DNA of 64,000 nt, from the NCBI RefSeq assembly GCF_964199755.1, contig NC_133898.1, positions 30,135,985-30,199,984 of the forward strand, read 5' to 3'. The number at the start of each line of letters is the position of its first letter. The stretch's first letter is position 1. This document shows, in pieces, positions 1-13,044 of this stretch. The translations under genes were made by a program, and so were the position numbers. This DNA is from Larus michahellis (taxonomy: Eukaryota; Chordata; Aves; Charadriiformes; Laridae). Under the pieces are notes generated by a model, which saw only the letters and a list, made by a program, of their open reading frames with translations, ran no database searches and had not been told where the DNA came from.

Positions 1-246
1 GTGGTGTTGCAGTTACCTTCTCCCCACGTGAATTTTTTAAGCCAGGTGCTGTTTTGTGTTACTGGGAAACAAGTCTATCTTAGTGGTGACCCTAGATGGC
101 TCCTGGATTCTTTGTACTCCAAGGGACATCTGTCTGACAAACAGCAGCTGCTCAAACTTGCTATTGAAATCACAGATTACATGTCTTTCAGCAAGCAGTC
201 ATCCCAGTTGTTCTGCACGCTTCAGAAAGTTGCTCGACTCTGCTGA
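1..246 (+). other. Open reading frame at the window edge, unassigned
   Basis: An 81-codon frame is open from the first base to a TGA at 244-246. It could be the end of a terminal coding exon whose start lies left of the window. An AATAAA polyadenylation-type hexamer follows at 628-633, which would fit a short 3' UTR. I do not recognise the peptide. INTS7 is the gene usually found 5' of LPGAT1 in vertebrates, but this frame does not resemble the INTS7 C-terminus as I recall it. Chance openness is at least as likely, because no splice acceptor clearly defines an exon start. Confidence 0.15.
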
Positions 247-3200
247 TTGTCAGCATAGTGCTGAGAAATAGGAAGTATCTTCTTGGTGTTCTCATTTGCT
301 TTTAGGATAAAGTCTTTATCTACCTCTTGCTTGCCCACCTCAAAGCAATGCTATCAAAATTAAGGACATCTTGGCTGTATGTTAATGGAGTTTCCAGTTA
401 ACCTCAGCCTCCTGATCTAAGGATCTTAGACAAGGTAAGAGCAGCATTCAGTGAATTTTGAGAGAAAAATCTTTCTCAGGCTAGAAAGAGCCTGTGGCAA
501 TGTATTAAACTCTTTGGTCTACTGGACACCTAGTTGTAGTAAAAAGCTGATTTTTCTTTTTGTCAGTGCTGAACTAGTGACCCAGTAGAGCAGTCAAGGA
601 CATACTGCAGTTCTTCAATTGTATAGAAATAAAACTTAGACTATAGCCACTTCACAGCCTTAAAAATCACACACCCCTTTTTTTTTTTTTCCCCAACAGA
701 TAGGAAGTCTTACATTCACATTCCCTCAGATTTGAGTTTGATGGGGTTTTCAAGAAGTCTTTTAAAACTGATTAATAAAACCAATTGTTTGGAGTCTTTT
801 ACGGCTATCAGTGGTGAGTAAAAACCTCCAAAGAAGATAAAATAAATACTCGTGTGGGTTGGCTGATTTAAAATCCCTTTGCTCAACAGTTTAAGTCTGT
901 GACTTGCTGGCAGTCCATCTTATAGATTCCTTCCTTGCTTACTAGAAGTACTACATTTAGGAATGCAGTTAATTTGAAATTAATAGCTGTCCATGCTTAA
1001 CACAGCTTCTAACTTCAGGGCAGAAACAATAAGTAGCAGTTAAACTAGAAGAGACTGTGATAAATATAAATGGAATGGTGTGTGGATGGGTGAACTCTGA
1101 CAAAGATAAGTGAATCTTCAGGGTACAGTTCCATCCTTCACTTAACGCAGTCTAGTTGTGTGGTGTTGCTGAAAGGGGCTCTCTGCTGCTTATTCCTGCC
1201 TCCGTCTTTGCGCTTTGCATCATATCACGAGTTTATCCTGTTAAAATAGTTTCATTTTGCTAGGGTGTTTTTTCAGCTGAATCAGCAGGCTTGTCTTAGC
1301 GGACTGTGCAGCAACTTGATCAACAGAGCCAGTACAAGGAAGGTGTACAAGGAAGCTAGTACAAGGGTAATAATCAACTGTTGGACTGCCTGACCATGCA
1401 TCTGTGGTATATTTCTGTGTTTAACACAAGTCTGGAGGGAACAATCTGTTCATGTACATCTGAACTGTGGCATTTCTGCATGGCCAGTTTTGAGAGGGCA
1501 GAGATCAGTAGTTACCAGGCAGCTGTCTGGCCTTCCCATCTGCCATGAGTCACCAGCCACGAGTGAGGCAGCAGAAAGGAAGAAATGCCCTCGTGGAGCA
1601 GTGGATGAGGCCAAGCCTGCAATGAGTTGTCAGTCTTTGCTCCGGAGCGTGTGAGGTGTGCTTGTCTATGTCCTGATTTGCCAGCAATGCAATGCATACG
1701 GGTAGTAGCTCACAGTTGTGAGCGATGACAGCTGTCTCACTTGCCTTGTTTCACAAAATCCTAAAGTGTGTGGATGTCAAGGTTCTGATTTCACATTAGC
1801 TTTTAGTTGTACTGGTATTATTCCTACATTGAAGACTTTGAAATTTTGGCTAAAGCCAGGCTTTTGTGACTTAAATCCTCTGGCACTAGTTTCACAGGTA
1901 TGTATTTGCAGAAATTGGTCTGTGCAAATTACAATGTTCAAACTAGATCATTGTCCACTGAGTAAAGTGGAAAAGCAACATGGATGGAGACCTCTCAGAG
2001 CTAGTCACCCAGCTCAGATAGGAAATTCCAGAAGATGTAATAATTCACAAAAGAATGTTGTCTGACCTCTTCAGAAGGTCTCTTTCCCTCATTTCATGAG
2101 GGAGGAGCAGAAGCTATTGTAATTAATTATGCTAATTGTTGTAACTCATTTAGTGAAGCCATCACTCTGACACGTTTTTTCCTAAGCAGTGTGAATTGAT
2201 CCTGTCTGCAATGTACAAACTCTGATAGCTTATTTCCTTTGTGTCTCTCTGTATGTCACCAGTAAAGAATTGATGGGCATTTTCATCCTTTCAGAGGCAA
2301 AGATTATTACCTGACAGTCTTCTGTGTCCTGTGAGAGAGATGCAGAACCTTTCATTGTTTCGCCTGTTGTAAGGGTTTGCGTGTTAGTGCGGACAAGTCT
2401 CTGTAAGTCGGGTAGTAATTTTGGAGAGGATTAATTCTGAGTGCATCTGGATAGTACAGCCCACACAATGGATCCCCTAGAGAGATTTGTATTTCTGTTA
2501 GCATGCGTACAGTAGGTTAAGAACAAAAATATAATTGATTTTTTTACTTTTGGGGTGAGTGGGCTGATACAGGTGAAATATAAGGATAGCTTGATGGCTG
2601 TAGGTTTAGTTGTCTTCCTGATATTTTGGCCTGACCCTAAGAAAGACATCTTGTTATTGTATGTTGTTTTTTCCCATTTAAAAAACCAAAACCCTAATTC
2701 CTTATACTTTGCTGCTCAGAGTTTTAGAAATTCAATGTTGTGCTATGGAAGTACCAAACACTAAGCTGTTGTTTTTGTGAAAGGATATTTTTTCTTTTTG
2801 TGTAGGAAAAAGGAGGTCCCAACCTATGATTATTAAGTGTGTTGCAATACCTACAGTAGTACAATGTGGCAAGATAATGAAACCAGAGCAGAACGTGCAT
2901 GGCAATAATGCTTTTGGGAAAAACTATTTTTAAATGCCATGCTGATGAATCAGTCTTTCTCCCTCTTGCATTTTGTTTGTTTGGGGTTTTTTTTTCCCCC
3001 TCAACAAAAACCAGTGGTGCAGAACAGGTACTCGTGTCTAAGTCTGTCCTTTAATGATATGAGTGTGCTAAATGGCAGATGGGAATGTTGATGATTCACT
3101 GAATATATTTATGTATATACGTAAACACTACCTCACTGGAAAACAGCTTACAGAGAGGGATAGGGTAACTTTAAAATTTGTTTTCAGCATGGCCCGTTCT

Positions 3201-3737
3201 GTAGTATAAACATAGTGAGCTCTTGCTGTGACAAGACAGATGGGAGAGCCCTCCGTGATGCCTGCCTCATCACCTGAAATGTGCCTTTCTGCTTCTCTTG
3301 GGCTTTCTGGGCACTGCCTGTACCGTCACGGCTAATAGCAGCATTTAAGGGCTAATAATCTACTGTCAGGTCAGCCACTGTTTACCTGTGTTATAATGTA
3401 GTTTTTCTGATTCATGAGTTCTCACCTATGTCTGGCCACTTCTGGCAGAGATGAGAATGTCCTTTGATATGAAGAGCTGCTGGGACCTTGACAGCCTCTT
3501 CCTGCTGGAAATCTTAGACTGCTTCCAGCGGCTCCAAGGCAGCCCAGTGAGAAGCTGGCATTGGCCACCCCAAATACTCTGCTGTGCAATCTGAATAAAT
3601 TAAAACATGCCACTTATAATCTCTTGAGGTTTTACTTTCAGCTGCTTCTCCACAATCATGATAGGTATAAATCATATTTTGCATAATCTCATTCCTCATT
3701 TTTATTTTTAGCACTTGACTCCAGGAAGTGTGGCTTT

Positions 3738-3756
3738 AAAAAAAAAAAAAAAAAAA
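3738..3756 (+). repeat. Poly-A tract, 19 A
   Basis: An uninterrupted run of 19 A. It could be a simple repeat or the tail of a very old retroposed copy. No recognisable source gene or target-site duplication is visible next to it. Confidence 0.85.
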
Positions 3757-6181
3757 CAAGAACCAAATGTTCAGTAAAATCTGTCCTACTGACAATATTG
3801 TTAGACAATTCAATTTGCTTTGATTTGGCTTTCAAATGCCCAGTCTTGCTGGGCTGTGCCTGATATATTTAGCCATTCAAGGTGTAAAGGAACAGCAGAA
3901 TAGGAAATTAATAGAAGTCTTACAAGCCAGATGTGTTCCGCTCAAACCTGTAGAAAAGGAAGTGTGGGCAGGAGGTGGGGAGCACTTGTGTGAGTGAGAC
4001 TTGTAAACTGACAAAAGTTGATTGCAAGTTAGCAATTTAAAAATGTATTGCTGTAATTACCACCTGGTTTATTTTCTCACCTACACCTTTTGGAAGAGAA
4101 ACTCAACACCCTCTGATTGCGCTCATAGAAATGATTGCAACTAATAAAGTTACATATTCAGTAAACTAGAGTTTTGAAATATTGAGATCACAGGGAATAA
4201 AAATATAACTCATTTTGACCTTTACCTTCAAGGACAGACTCTGACAGTTTTCTAAAGAAGCTATGGAGCCTGGGTTAGTCACAGCAGTTTAGCTGTTTGA
4301 GCACTGATTCATTTGCGCCAGTCCTTAGTACTAGCTGTGGTGTTGGTAATGAAAAATTGATGGCTGAAATTACAGAAGGACAGAGACGGAAAGGGCCTTT
4401 TCCAGCAGGAGAGCAGCAATCTACAGCTGTGCTGCCTGAGACATAATTTGTTTGCCAGTGATTTTGTTACTCGACAGTCTAGATGGATTCATAAGCCATT
4501 CACAGCAATCAGATTTCTAAAGAGAATGTAGACAAAAGTTTCCTTCTATGTAGGATAAATCCTGTTAATGCTGTTGTGCGGTTGACACAGGGCACAGGAT
4601 CTCTGCTATAGTCTGTATTGGACTTCTGTTAAAGTGAGGTATATAATTCATGCTCAGCAGAGGCAGTTGGGACCATGACTCATTTGTGCCACTCTAAAAT
4701 ATTAAAACTTCCAGGCCGCTTCAATTACAAGCCTGGCAGGACATACAACCTGATACAGTGAAATATTTACCTGTGTTATCCAGGCAATGGCAAAGAATAC
4801 AGTCACTGCAAAGAATGCTACTTGTGATTAAGAATGCCATTATATAAATTGTTTCTTTAATTATTTTGACTATCTAGGAGTAGCAGCTGCTACTCTGAAG
4901 AGTGGTGGAAGATAAGAGAAACTGGACAGATTTATACTTCTGTAATAGCAAAGATTAAAGATGAATTCTAAAAGAACTTGAAAAGGATCTTGAGGTATTT
5001 GAGTTTCTGGGGAAGGGGAGAGATACTAACAGTGCATTTAATAAATACACTCAAATAGTATATGTTAAGTATGACACTACTGATTAAAGACTAATTTAAG
5101 TGTACTTGATGATCAAGTCTAATGTAACAGAATTAATACTTCTAAATTGCTAAAACTAGAATCTTGTTCCTAAGCATCCTTTTTAATCTAGCTTGTAGCA
5201 ATAGCTGGAATTTATACGCTTGTGTGCTTATTCGTGTGGTTTGGTTTTTTTTTAATGTCCAATCCAATAGCATCGTATCACAAATTCAAAATTTGATTTT
5301 TTGCGTTTATGTAGGTAGCTCTGTTGAACTCTGTTTGCAGGCAACAGATGTACTTAGGAATAGACTTAATCTGGAACTGAATGCATGCAAATGGCTCTGT
5401 ATGTGAAACTATAGACTGGACTGAAAAATCTGTGTATTCCAGCTTGTGTTTCCCTGCATAATGAAGTCACTGACTAGCACGATCAGATTCTATAGAAGTT
5501 GTCTTGGTGTATATACAATACCTAGGTTCACACGAACTATTTCTAATCAGTAATTCATATTGTTTATCTTGCATAATGGAAGGATATAAATGAATGTTCA
5601 TTTGTGCACGTTGTGATGACCTTTGTAGAAACCCTGCAGGATTTTTATACAGTTCAACTGAAATTCAATGTGAACCAGATCAGCTGTTAACAGGCTTGGT
5701 AGGATCCCAGCAACGTAGCTCATAGGATGAAGAGCTCTGTGAACAAGTGCAGAGAGACCTGGAAAGAAATGGTTAATTAAGCAGTGATTCTACTGAAAAG
5801 CTGTGGTAATAGCTGAAAAATACAGGCTTTCAACTAAAATAGCAAATATATAGGTTTTTCTGTGGCCCTTAACATTTTCCTATCAGAACAGAATATTAAT
5901 ACATTGTATTTTGTAAGGCTATTTCATTTGTCATCTGTTTTTAAAGATAGTCACCAGAGACACTCTGAGGTTTTGGCAGCTGCTGATCTCTGGACTACAG
6001 GATTGCAAGACTCAAGTTGCAAATCAATGTTTTTATCTTTTTGTTTTGATCATGAAGTCAAATAGTGGTGTTTTCTAAGGCCTCTGGTAAATACTGGTGA
6101 AGAATGACTGCTTCTGGGTGTGTTCGTTAAAGTAGTGATTTGCAAATCTTCCTGACTTCTGCAGTGGTTTAGGCTTCTCCA

Positions 6182-6203
6182 GAGTGTATTATGAGTGTAT
6201 TAT
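6182..6203 (+). repeat. Tandem 11-bp duplication
   Basis: GAGTGTATTAT occurs twice in perfect direct tandem. This is a small local duplication with no visible function. Confidence 0.85.
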
Positions 6204-7219
6204 GTAGTATATTTGAGCAATCTTATGTAAACACTTGATTTCCTACAATCTGTTAACATCATTCTTCAAATTCACAAGGGGATTTCTGCTCAGTTGTGGC
6301 CTTATCCAGCTGCTACTTTGCACCTTTTCATCCATCTCCTCAAGACATAGTCCATAGCTTCTAATAGGTCATCCTGTACAACACTGTTTGCACCCAGTCC
6401 TTCCAAATATACCTGGTGATTCTTTTTGTCATTCCCTTAAATTATCTTTGCAAAAGTTGTGATAGTTAAGAATTTATGTTGAAGAAGGAAGAGAGCAGAG
6501 AGTGCTAGGAAATAATGTGCATGTGTGTGGTGGGGTCACCCTTGCTGCTTTACAGTGAGCAACAGCCTCTGCTTGACCAGGCTGTGTTAGGGCTGCTTTC
6601 TTCTATGTTTGCACTTCAGTAGGAAAATTTAGTGGCCAGGAGCAAGTGTTAAGGTGGTTGGCAGTGTTTCAGAGATGTAAGTGTATTTCCTCACCTGGAA
6701 TGTGAGCCTTTCTGCTATAGATTGGGACACGCATACCTTATCCTTGCTTGCAGTCCTAGCTTCTGCCTCTGCTGTGGAGCCTAGGGAATGTTTTTGTGGC
6801 CTCATGTAATGACTGCTGTTGGTTTGGGTTTTGGATATTTTGGGTTTGTTTTGGTTTTTGTTTGGGTTTAGTGTTTTTGCTTGTTTGTTTTTTTTTGTAC
6901 CCCATCCTTAGGGGAGAGGTGATCAATATCTAAGGTATGTAACAACTCCTATACTACCTCCACTTGGAGACAGAAGTTACCACAATAACAGTGTGTGTTG
7001 TAGGGAGTGGAATGTGCAATACCATTTGCAATACTCCAAATTACTGGCCTCCACCCCAGTTTGAGACAGCAATAGCTGATGTGGGACTAGAAGGTGTCAA
7101 GCCTCTGCTTCCACTCCCTGCCTTCAGGAAAAGAAACAGTTTATAGCTGGGCATGGTAGATCCTCCTGCAGATTCCCATGTCCAAGACACTGCTGTAGCT
7201 AGAGTTGCTCCCTACTAGG

Positions 7220-7246
7220 CTGAGATCACCTAGCTGGTGATCTCAG
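7220..7246. repeat. Perfect inverted repeat, 11-bp arms
   Basis: CTGAGATCACC is followed by the 5-nt spacer TAGCT and then the exact reverse complement GGTGATCTCAG. Pairing stops at 7219/7247 (G opposite G). It lies in intergenic sequence with no adjacent gene, so no function is implied. Confidence 0.85.
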
Positions 7247-10200
7247 GCACGAAGATAGTCTGGAATTAAAGTACCACCCCATCGCGTGTCCTTTTTCTTC
7301 ACCACTCAAGCTTGAGAATCCTTACTAACAAGCTGTAACAAATCCAACACAATTTGTTCAACTGCTGGATTTTATTTTTGTGTTTAGTAGCTTTGCTTTA
7401 ATAAGGGTCTAACTCCAGTGATCATTGAGTATTAACTCAAAAAAAGAGGATGCTAGGCTAGTTTCAGGAGGCAAGAATCCCCTGGAATACACAAGTACAG
7501 AAAAAAAGAACATTGAATAGTAGGTTAAGTGCCCAAGCCTACACTCCATTGTATCTAACTATTTCTCCAGCATGTTACTGGTTTGATCCTTACTTACAGT
7601 TTGCCAATCAAGACATGTTTTATGACAAGATAACTTCTTACTTAGTATTTTTTTCATGTTCTTGCTCTGACTGGAACTTTTTGCTTCTCTATAAACTTTT
7701 GGCCTAAAAGGTTTGAATTAATGTCTTCTCTTTAGACAGATGCTGCCATTTAGAAGTGTTATCTAAAAGTCATGCAATTAAATCTTGACCCCAATTAAGT
7801 CAGTACAAAGTTCTCACAGCTCAGTGTGATAAGCAGTTATGGTTCTATGATACTGAATTTGCTGTGATGTATAATTTTACCACTCAGCATTAACACAAGG
7901 CCCATCTTGTTTGATAATTTTCCAGAACCTCAACGCATTTATCTGTTTCCTCTTCTCCCACGGCCCCCCCTCCCCCAAAGAAAAAAATCTAATTATAGTG
8001 GCTTTCACTGCTGTCTGACAGTCTTGACAATTATTAGTGGAAGCAAGCAGAAAGACCTGAGTTATACCAATAACTAGACTTCATTTACCAGTCTCACAAC
8101 TTCATTTAACTACCATTTTTTACCCCTTGAAGCTGGGGATGCATCACTATCTAAACAATGTGGTAAGTGTCCTGGGGTGAGTATGCTGCAGGTACTACAT
8201 CCTGCCCAAATATGTTGTCAGACCACATTGTGCTCTTCTGTCACCTCCTGCTCCGGGCCCTTTTGGCCCCAGCTTCCATTCAAAACCTTGGGGCTATAGA
8301 GTGCTAAGAGGTGAAAGCTGGGACTTTGGCGAAACTGTTGCATTCGAGACAGTAGGCATAAAACACTGGTAGTTTGGATCAGCCACAGCTTGGACCAAGT
8401 GGGATCAACAAAGTTGTGTATGTGTCCAAAGGAGCTCAGTGAAACTGTGACTGTTGAGGGCAGAGTATTCATATACGGGGGGGAAAAAGGGATAATAGCT
8501 TAGCAGATGTTTGAAAGGGTTTTTTCTTTTCCCTTTGCATCACTTGTGTGTAGTAAAGGGAGTTTCTGTTGTGGTTTTACGTTCTTTAATAATTTTTTCC
8601 TAGGATTAGTAGATTAATAAATTTAAGCAAAAGTAGCATTATAGTTACATCTTGATCATTTTGAAACCTTAGTTTTGTTTCCCTCCAGCTTTTTGTTATG
8701 AGACTTTGGCTGAGCAAATCAAGCTATGTAATCCCTCGTGGCCTGGCTGGATTCATCCACGCCATTAGGATCACTTTTCTTAGCCGCAGTTAACAATGGT
8801 GTAATGGCTTTTATAACATTTTATTAAGTTGAAATGCATCAATAGCACTAATGATAAACAATTGTGGTATTTTAGGAAGAATAATTTCCAGCACTTAGTG
8901 CCCATGCCAACCTGCAGACCTTCTGGGCAGCACTTGACCCCATGGCATGAAAATACAGAGTATTTGTCCCCTACAGACATGCTTGTGCTGTGGCACAGAC
9001 TTAAGGAAACTGGTCTTGGGTGTCCGTAGTAAGAAGCATTACTTTCATCTCTCTGGATTAAAGTTCCTCTTTGACTGCTGATGACTGTTTCTTAAGTCTT
9101 TGCTACTGGCTAGTCTAAATCAGGATAAAGTGGCCTGGCTTGGATTTGCTGTGGGGAGGATGGGAAGGGGCCTTCTTGTTGATGCCAGTCATATGATATG
9201 GCACTTGTAATGCAGCCTTCTCCCTTCCTCTCCCTCTGATGCACATTGGGACTGTCCCTGGCTTAGGATGATAAACTTAATGTGAAACTACAACTAAGAT
9301 GTATAAATGCTTTGTGGAATTCAACCTCCTCCTACATCTTTAGAGCCTTTTTTCCATAAGAGGGAAAAAAAAATAAAAGGCAGGCTACCTTTTAATGCCT
9401 AACTAATAGCGCTATCTAACTTAATTAATGATTACTGATTAACCAATGCCAACAGTAAGTTTAAATGAACTTCTCTCAAGGAAATGATTAATTGCTGTTA
9501 ACAATGGATGACGCTATTCTACCACATTCAGTGGAGAGACAGCAGTCGTGTTTTTCAGGCATGAAGCAAGCAGGTAGTGAGACTGCAGAGGATGTGGGTG
9601 AATGTGCAGCTTAAATGCAAATTATGATGCGACTTCTCCTTTTGGATTTCCCAGTGTTGCGCTATTTCTTCAGCCAGTTTCAGCTTGTTGTGCAAGAACT
9701 GCATAACTAGCTTGCAGCATGGACGTATTCATCATTACCTTCTTTCGGTAACCAAGTTGAACACAGTCTTGAGGAAGTGAAGCAATAAGAGTTGCAAAGC
9801 TGCGTATGGCACTGTGAGACGAGGGGTTTGTGTGCTGTATTAAATAATGCTAAATTGGGGAAGATGAAGTGTTTTTTTTTTTAAATAGACCTCGGTCCTG
9901 ATGAAATTTCAGTGATGGTATTTATTTTACAATACCTGCTTCCTAGAAATGCTCAGTGGACCTTGGATCAGACCTGGTTAGTTTGTCGCCAGTTCTTCAG
10001 CCAGCTCAAATGGGACGGATCTTTGCACTTTGCACAGTGCTGTTTGAAGTTACTGGAATTCAGCACATGGACAAATAGACTCCCCCACAAAGGCAGCTGT
10101 CTTTGTTACATTGGACTCTTTACTTTCTTTTTCAACTAAAAAACCTACCACTTTTCTGAAACATCAGTATTAATTTTAGCTTGTAATGATATAGAATCCA

Positions 10201-12679
10201 ACAAACGTAAGAAGGATAAAGTAGTCTGAATACCTCTTTAATTTTATAAAAAGCTATTCCCTAGGTATTTAAGTGTGAGAATCATCTTAACAGTGATAAG
10301 TATTTATTTAGTTCTCTTGTATTTGTGGTTTGATACACAAACATTGACTGGATGTTGATAAGAGTTTACCAAAACCCAAGTCAGTCAGTCTGGTAAATTT
10401 TGACTTGAAATGAACTTGAATGAGTTTGAAGAAAATAGGAGCTTCATCTGATGACTGACCTCACAGCATGGGATCTTTATGATCAGGACCATGCAGTGTA
10501 GTGCTTAATTTGCCAGTACAGATGGAGAAGAATATTAGAGATTATTTCAGTGCAGTCAAGTCCCTGTTTTTACTACATTACTTTTTTTAAAATGGCTAAT
10601 CGCAAAACAGTGTGATAGATAGAAAATGTTAGGAGTTCCATCTGCCCAAAGACAGGTTGTCTTCCTCTCTGTGTTTGTACTACGCTTACCTATGCAAACT
10701 TTATGGGCTTATGAAAGTCTTGCAAAGTGCAAGCTTATAGATAATCAGCCTATCGTCATTGCCTGAAGTAATATGATTCTGTAGATATGATTAAACTAAA
10801 TCAATTTGTCAAGGATAAAAGATTTCATAACCAAGCTAACACAGAGGTTAAAGATTCAGTAAGTACTTGGAGTAACTCTAGAGCTCCTTTCTTTCAAAAA
10901 AAAAACCCACCAACCCAAACAAGCCCCAGATAAACTAAAAGCAAACCCTCTGCTCAAACTTACCCTGATGGCAGTAGTGTCAATGGGTGAAAAACACCCA
11001 TGTAACTGAGATGAGAACCCAGCTTAGTTGTGCTCTACTTAAACCTCTCATTGATTGACACACACAGTATGGCAGAAACACATTACGTGCGGTAACGAAT
11101 GAAAGTGCTGCTTGCTGACCATCTGGTCGCATTGCGGTGTATCTGTTATCCATCTTTAATAAGAGGTCTCTGTCGAAGTCTTCGATTTAGTTTTAATGAG
11201 AAATTAAACACCTCAAAACATCTGAATTATTCATCTCTCAGTTACAGGCATTGGTATAGGAAAACTTAGTGTGGTATGAAATAGCATTGTAATAGCAGGA
11301 ACAACAAGGGGGTTTTGTGTTAGAAGATCTATATATTAGGCTATTGTAACGTTGAGAGTCACATCAAAATGTGTATTTAGTTGAAACAAACAAAAAGTCA
11401 CAAATCTGAGATTCAAGGCATTGTCCCTCTATGGTTAATACAAACGTCTTGCTTATCTTATATCCTTATGAAAATCGTATCCAGAAAAGGGAACTTCAAG
11501 TTAACTTCTGCATCTCTAAGGAGAGAGATTGAAATATCTATTCTGTTTTTTCACCTTTCTTACAAATGGTGAAGGCCATGAACAAACATGAGTGTGCTGT
11601 TCTTATCCAGCTCCAAACTTCCTTGATTTGGTCTTGTTATGCTGTAGAAAGAGTAAGTACATTCAGATGTGAATCTACCCAAATTCTTTTTGTGAGATTA
11701 GGATAGCCTTGACTGAAGCATCATATGGCTTGGACCCCCCCTGTAACTTATAATTAGAATCTCTTTAGATTCCTCGTGCTAGAAGTAGTACAATATACTG
11801 GTTATCACACTGCTTTTATGCTACAAAGGAAATAAATATGTCCAAAAATAGTTAAAAACAATCCTTTGACAAATCATAAATAACAGAGTACTTCTAAATT
11901 TTAAAACATAATCTCCACCTGAAAACGTTTATGAACTATCACTTTATTTATGTGTCCATACCCAGCAAATCTATTTTCACACTGCCTTGGCCTCAGGAAA
12001 CCATTGGAAAACACATGATAATCAAGAATTAGCTATCAAATGAGACAAAAATACATTCCTGTAGAGAGCACCTAACTATGTTGGCCAATTAAATTGAGCG
12101 GCAGTAACCCAACAGATGAGCTCAATCTAAAGTGCAGAGCAGAGAGAGTGTAGTACACGCATTCTTGAGGCTTCTCACTGTATATAGATCTATTTTGCTG
12201 CAGGACTTACTAGATGGAGTGATGGAACTGTAGCCAGACCCAGCATTAAATATGAGTGGTCCTCTTTCTTCCCCAGTAGCACATTTGATAATGTGTACTT
12301 GTACTGATTTAGCACAGCTGTGTCTTCCATGTCATATGGCCTCCTTGGCTATGGCTCGCTTTGCTCTCCGCAGAAGCTGTGTGTTGAATTTTAATTTTTA
12401 CTTTATCTTGGACAGAATTTCAAGCATTGCACTGGAGTGGAATGTGAGGGGTTGTTTCCTCACTGGAGTCAGAGTTTGTTCTTCTGTCCGTGTCTAACTA
12501 TATAAAATTCCCTAGACCAAAATTACAAATGCAATAATACCTGGTTATAAAATATTTACTTGGTCTCATTTAGGGTTACAAAAATTTTGGAATGAAATAT
12601 TAACTTAAAGAACTAAGTAGCGCTCCAACTTGCGTAATATTTAATGATTCCTGATTTAAAAAAAGCAAAACAAAACAAA

Positions 12680-12693
12680 CCCCCCCCCCCCCC
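12680..12693 (+). repeat. Poly-C tract, 14 C
   Basis: A run of 14 C flanked by A-rich sequence (simple repeat). Length polymorphism or assembly error is likely in such a run. Confidence 0.85.
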
Positions 12694-13022
12694 AAACAGA
12701 TCGGGGGTCGACCAACATGACACTACTACTTCAATACTGTTTTTATTTACTCAGAAGAAATACCTTCTGTTTGTTTAATCTCTCTTACCCTAGCAATAAC
12801 TTTTTGGTTTATTTGGTTGTGTATTTACATAGATTGTTTAAAACCAGGGAATCTTCTTTGCCACGTTCTCGCAGGAAAAAAGCTCTCATCCAAGAGCTTA
12901 AAATATTAGAGAAAATGAGCAAAACTGACAACTCTGTATGCTAGAACCACAGGAACTGGCAATGCTGGCTTGTCCGTAGATGCCTGATCTTGGTGAGGGG
13001 TACTGGATGTGGGCTGTGGAGC

Positions 13023-13044
13023 GGGGGGCAAGGGAAGGGAAGGG
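13023..13044 (+). other. Canonical G-quadruplex motif
   Basis: Four G-runs of three or more are separated by 3-, 2- and 2-base loops (GGGGGG, CAA, GGG, AA, GGG, AA, GGG), which meets the usual G3+N1-7 rule. It stands alone in AT-rich intergenic DNA about 4 kb upstream of the LPGAT1 CpG island. Confidence 0.6.

Noticed and set aside
1718..2065. 115-codon + strand frame
   Set aside because: No recognisable family, promoter or splice framing; expected by chance in a region this size.
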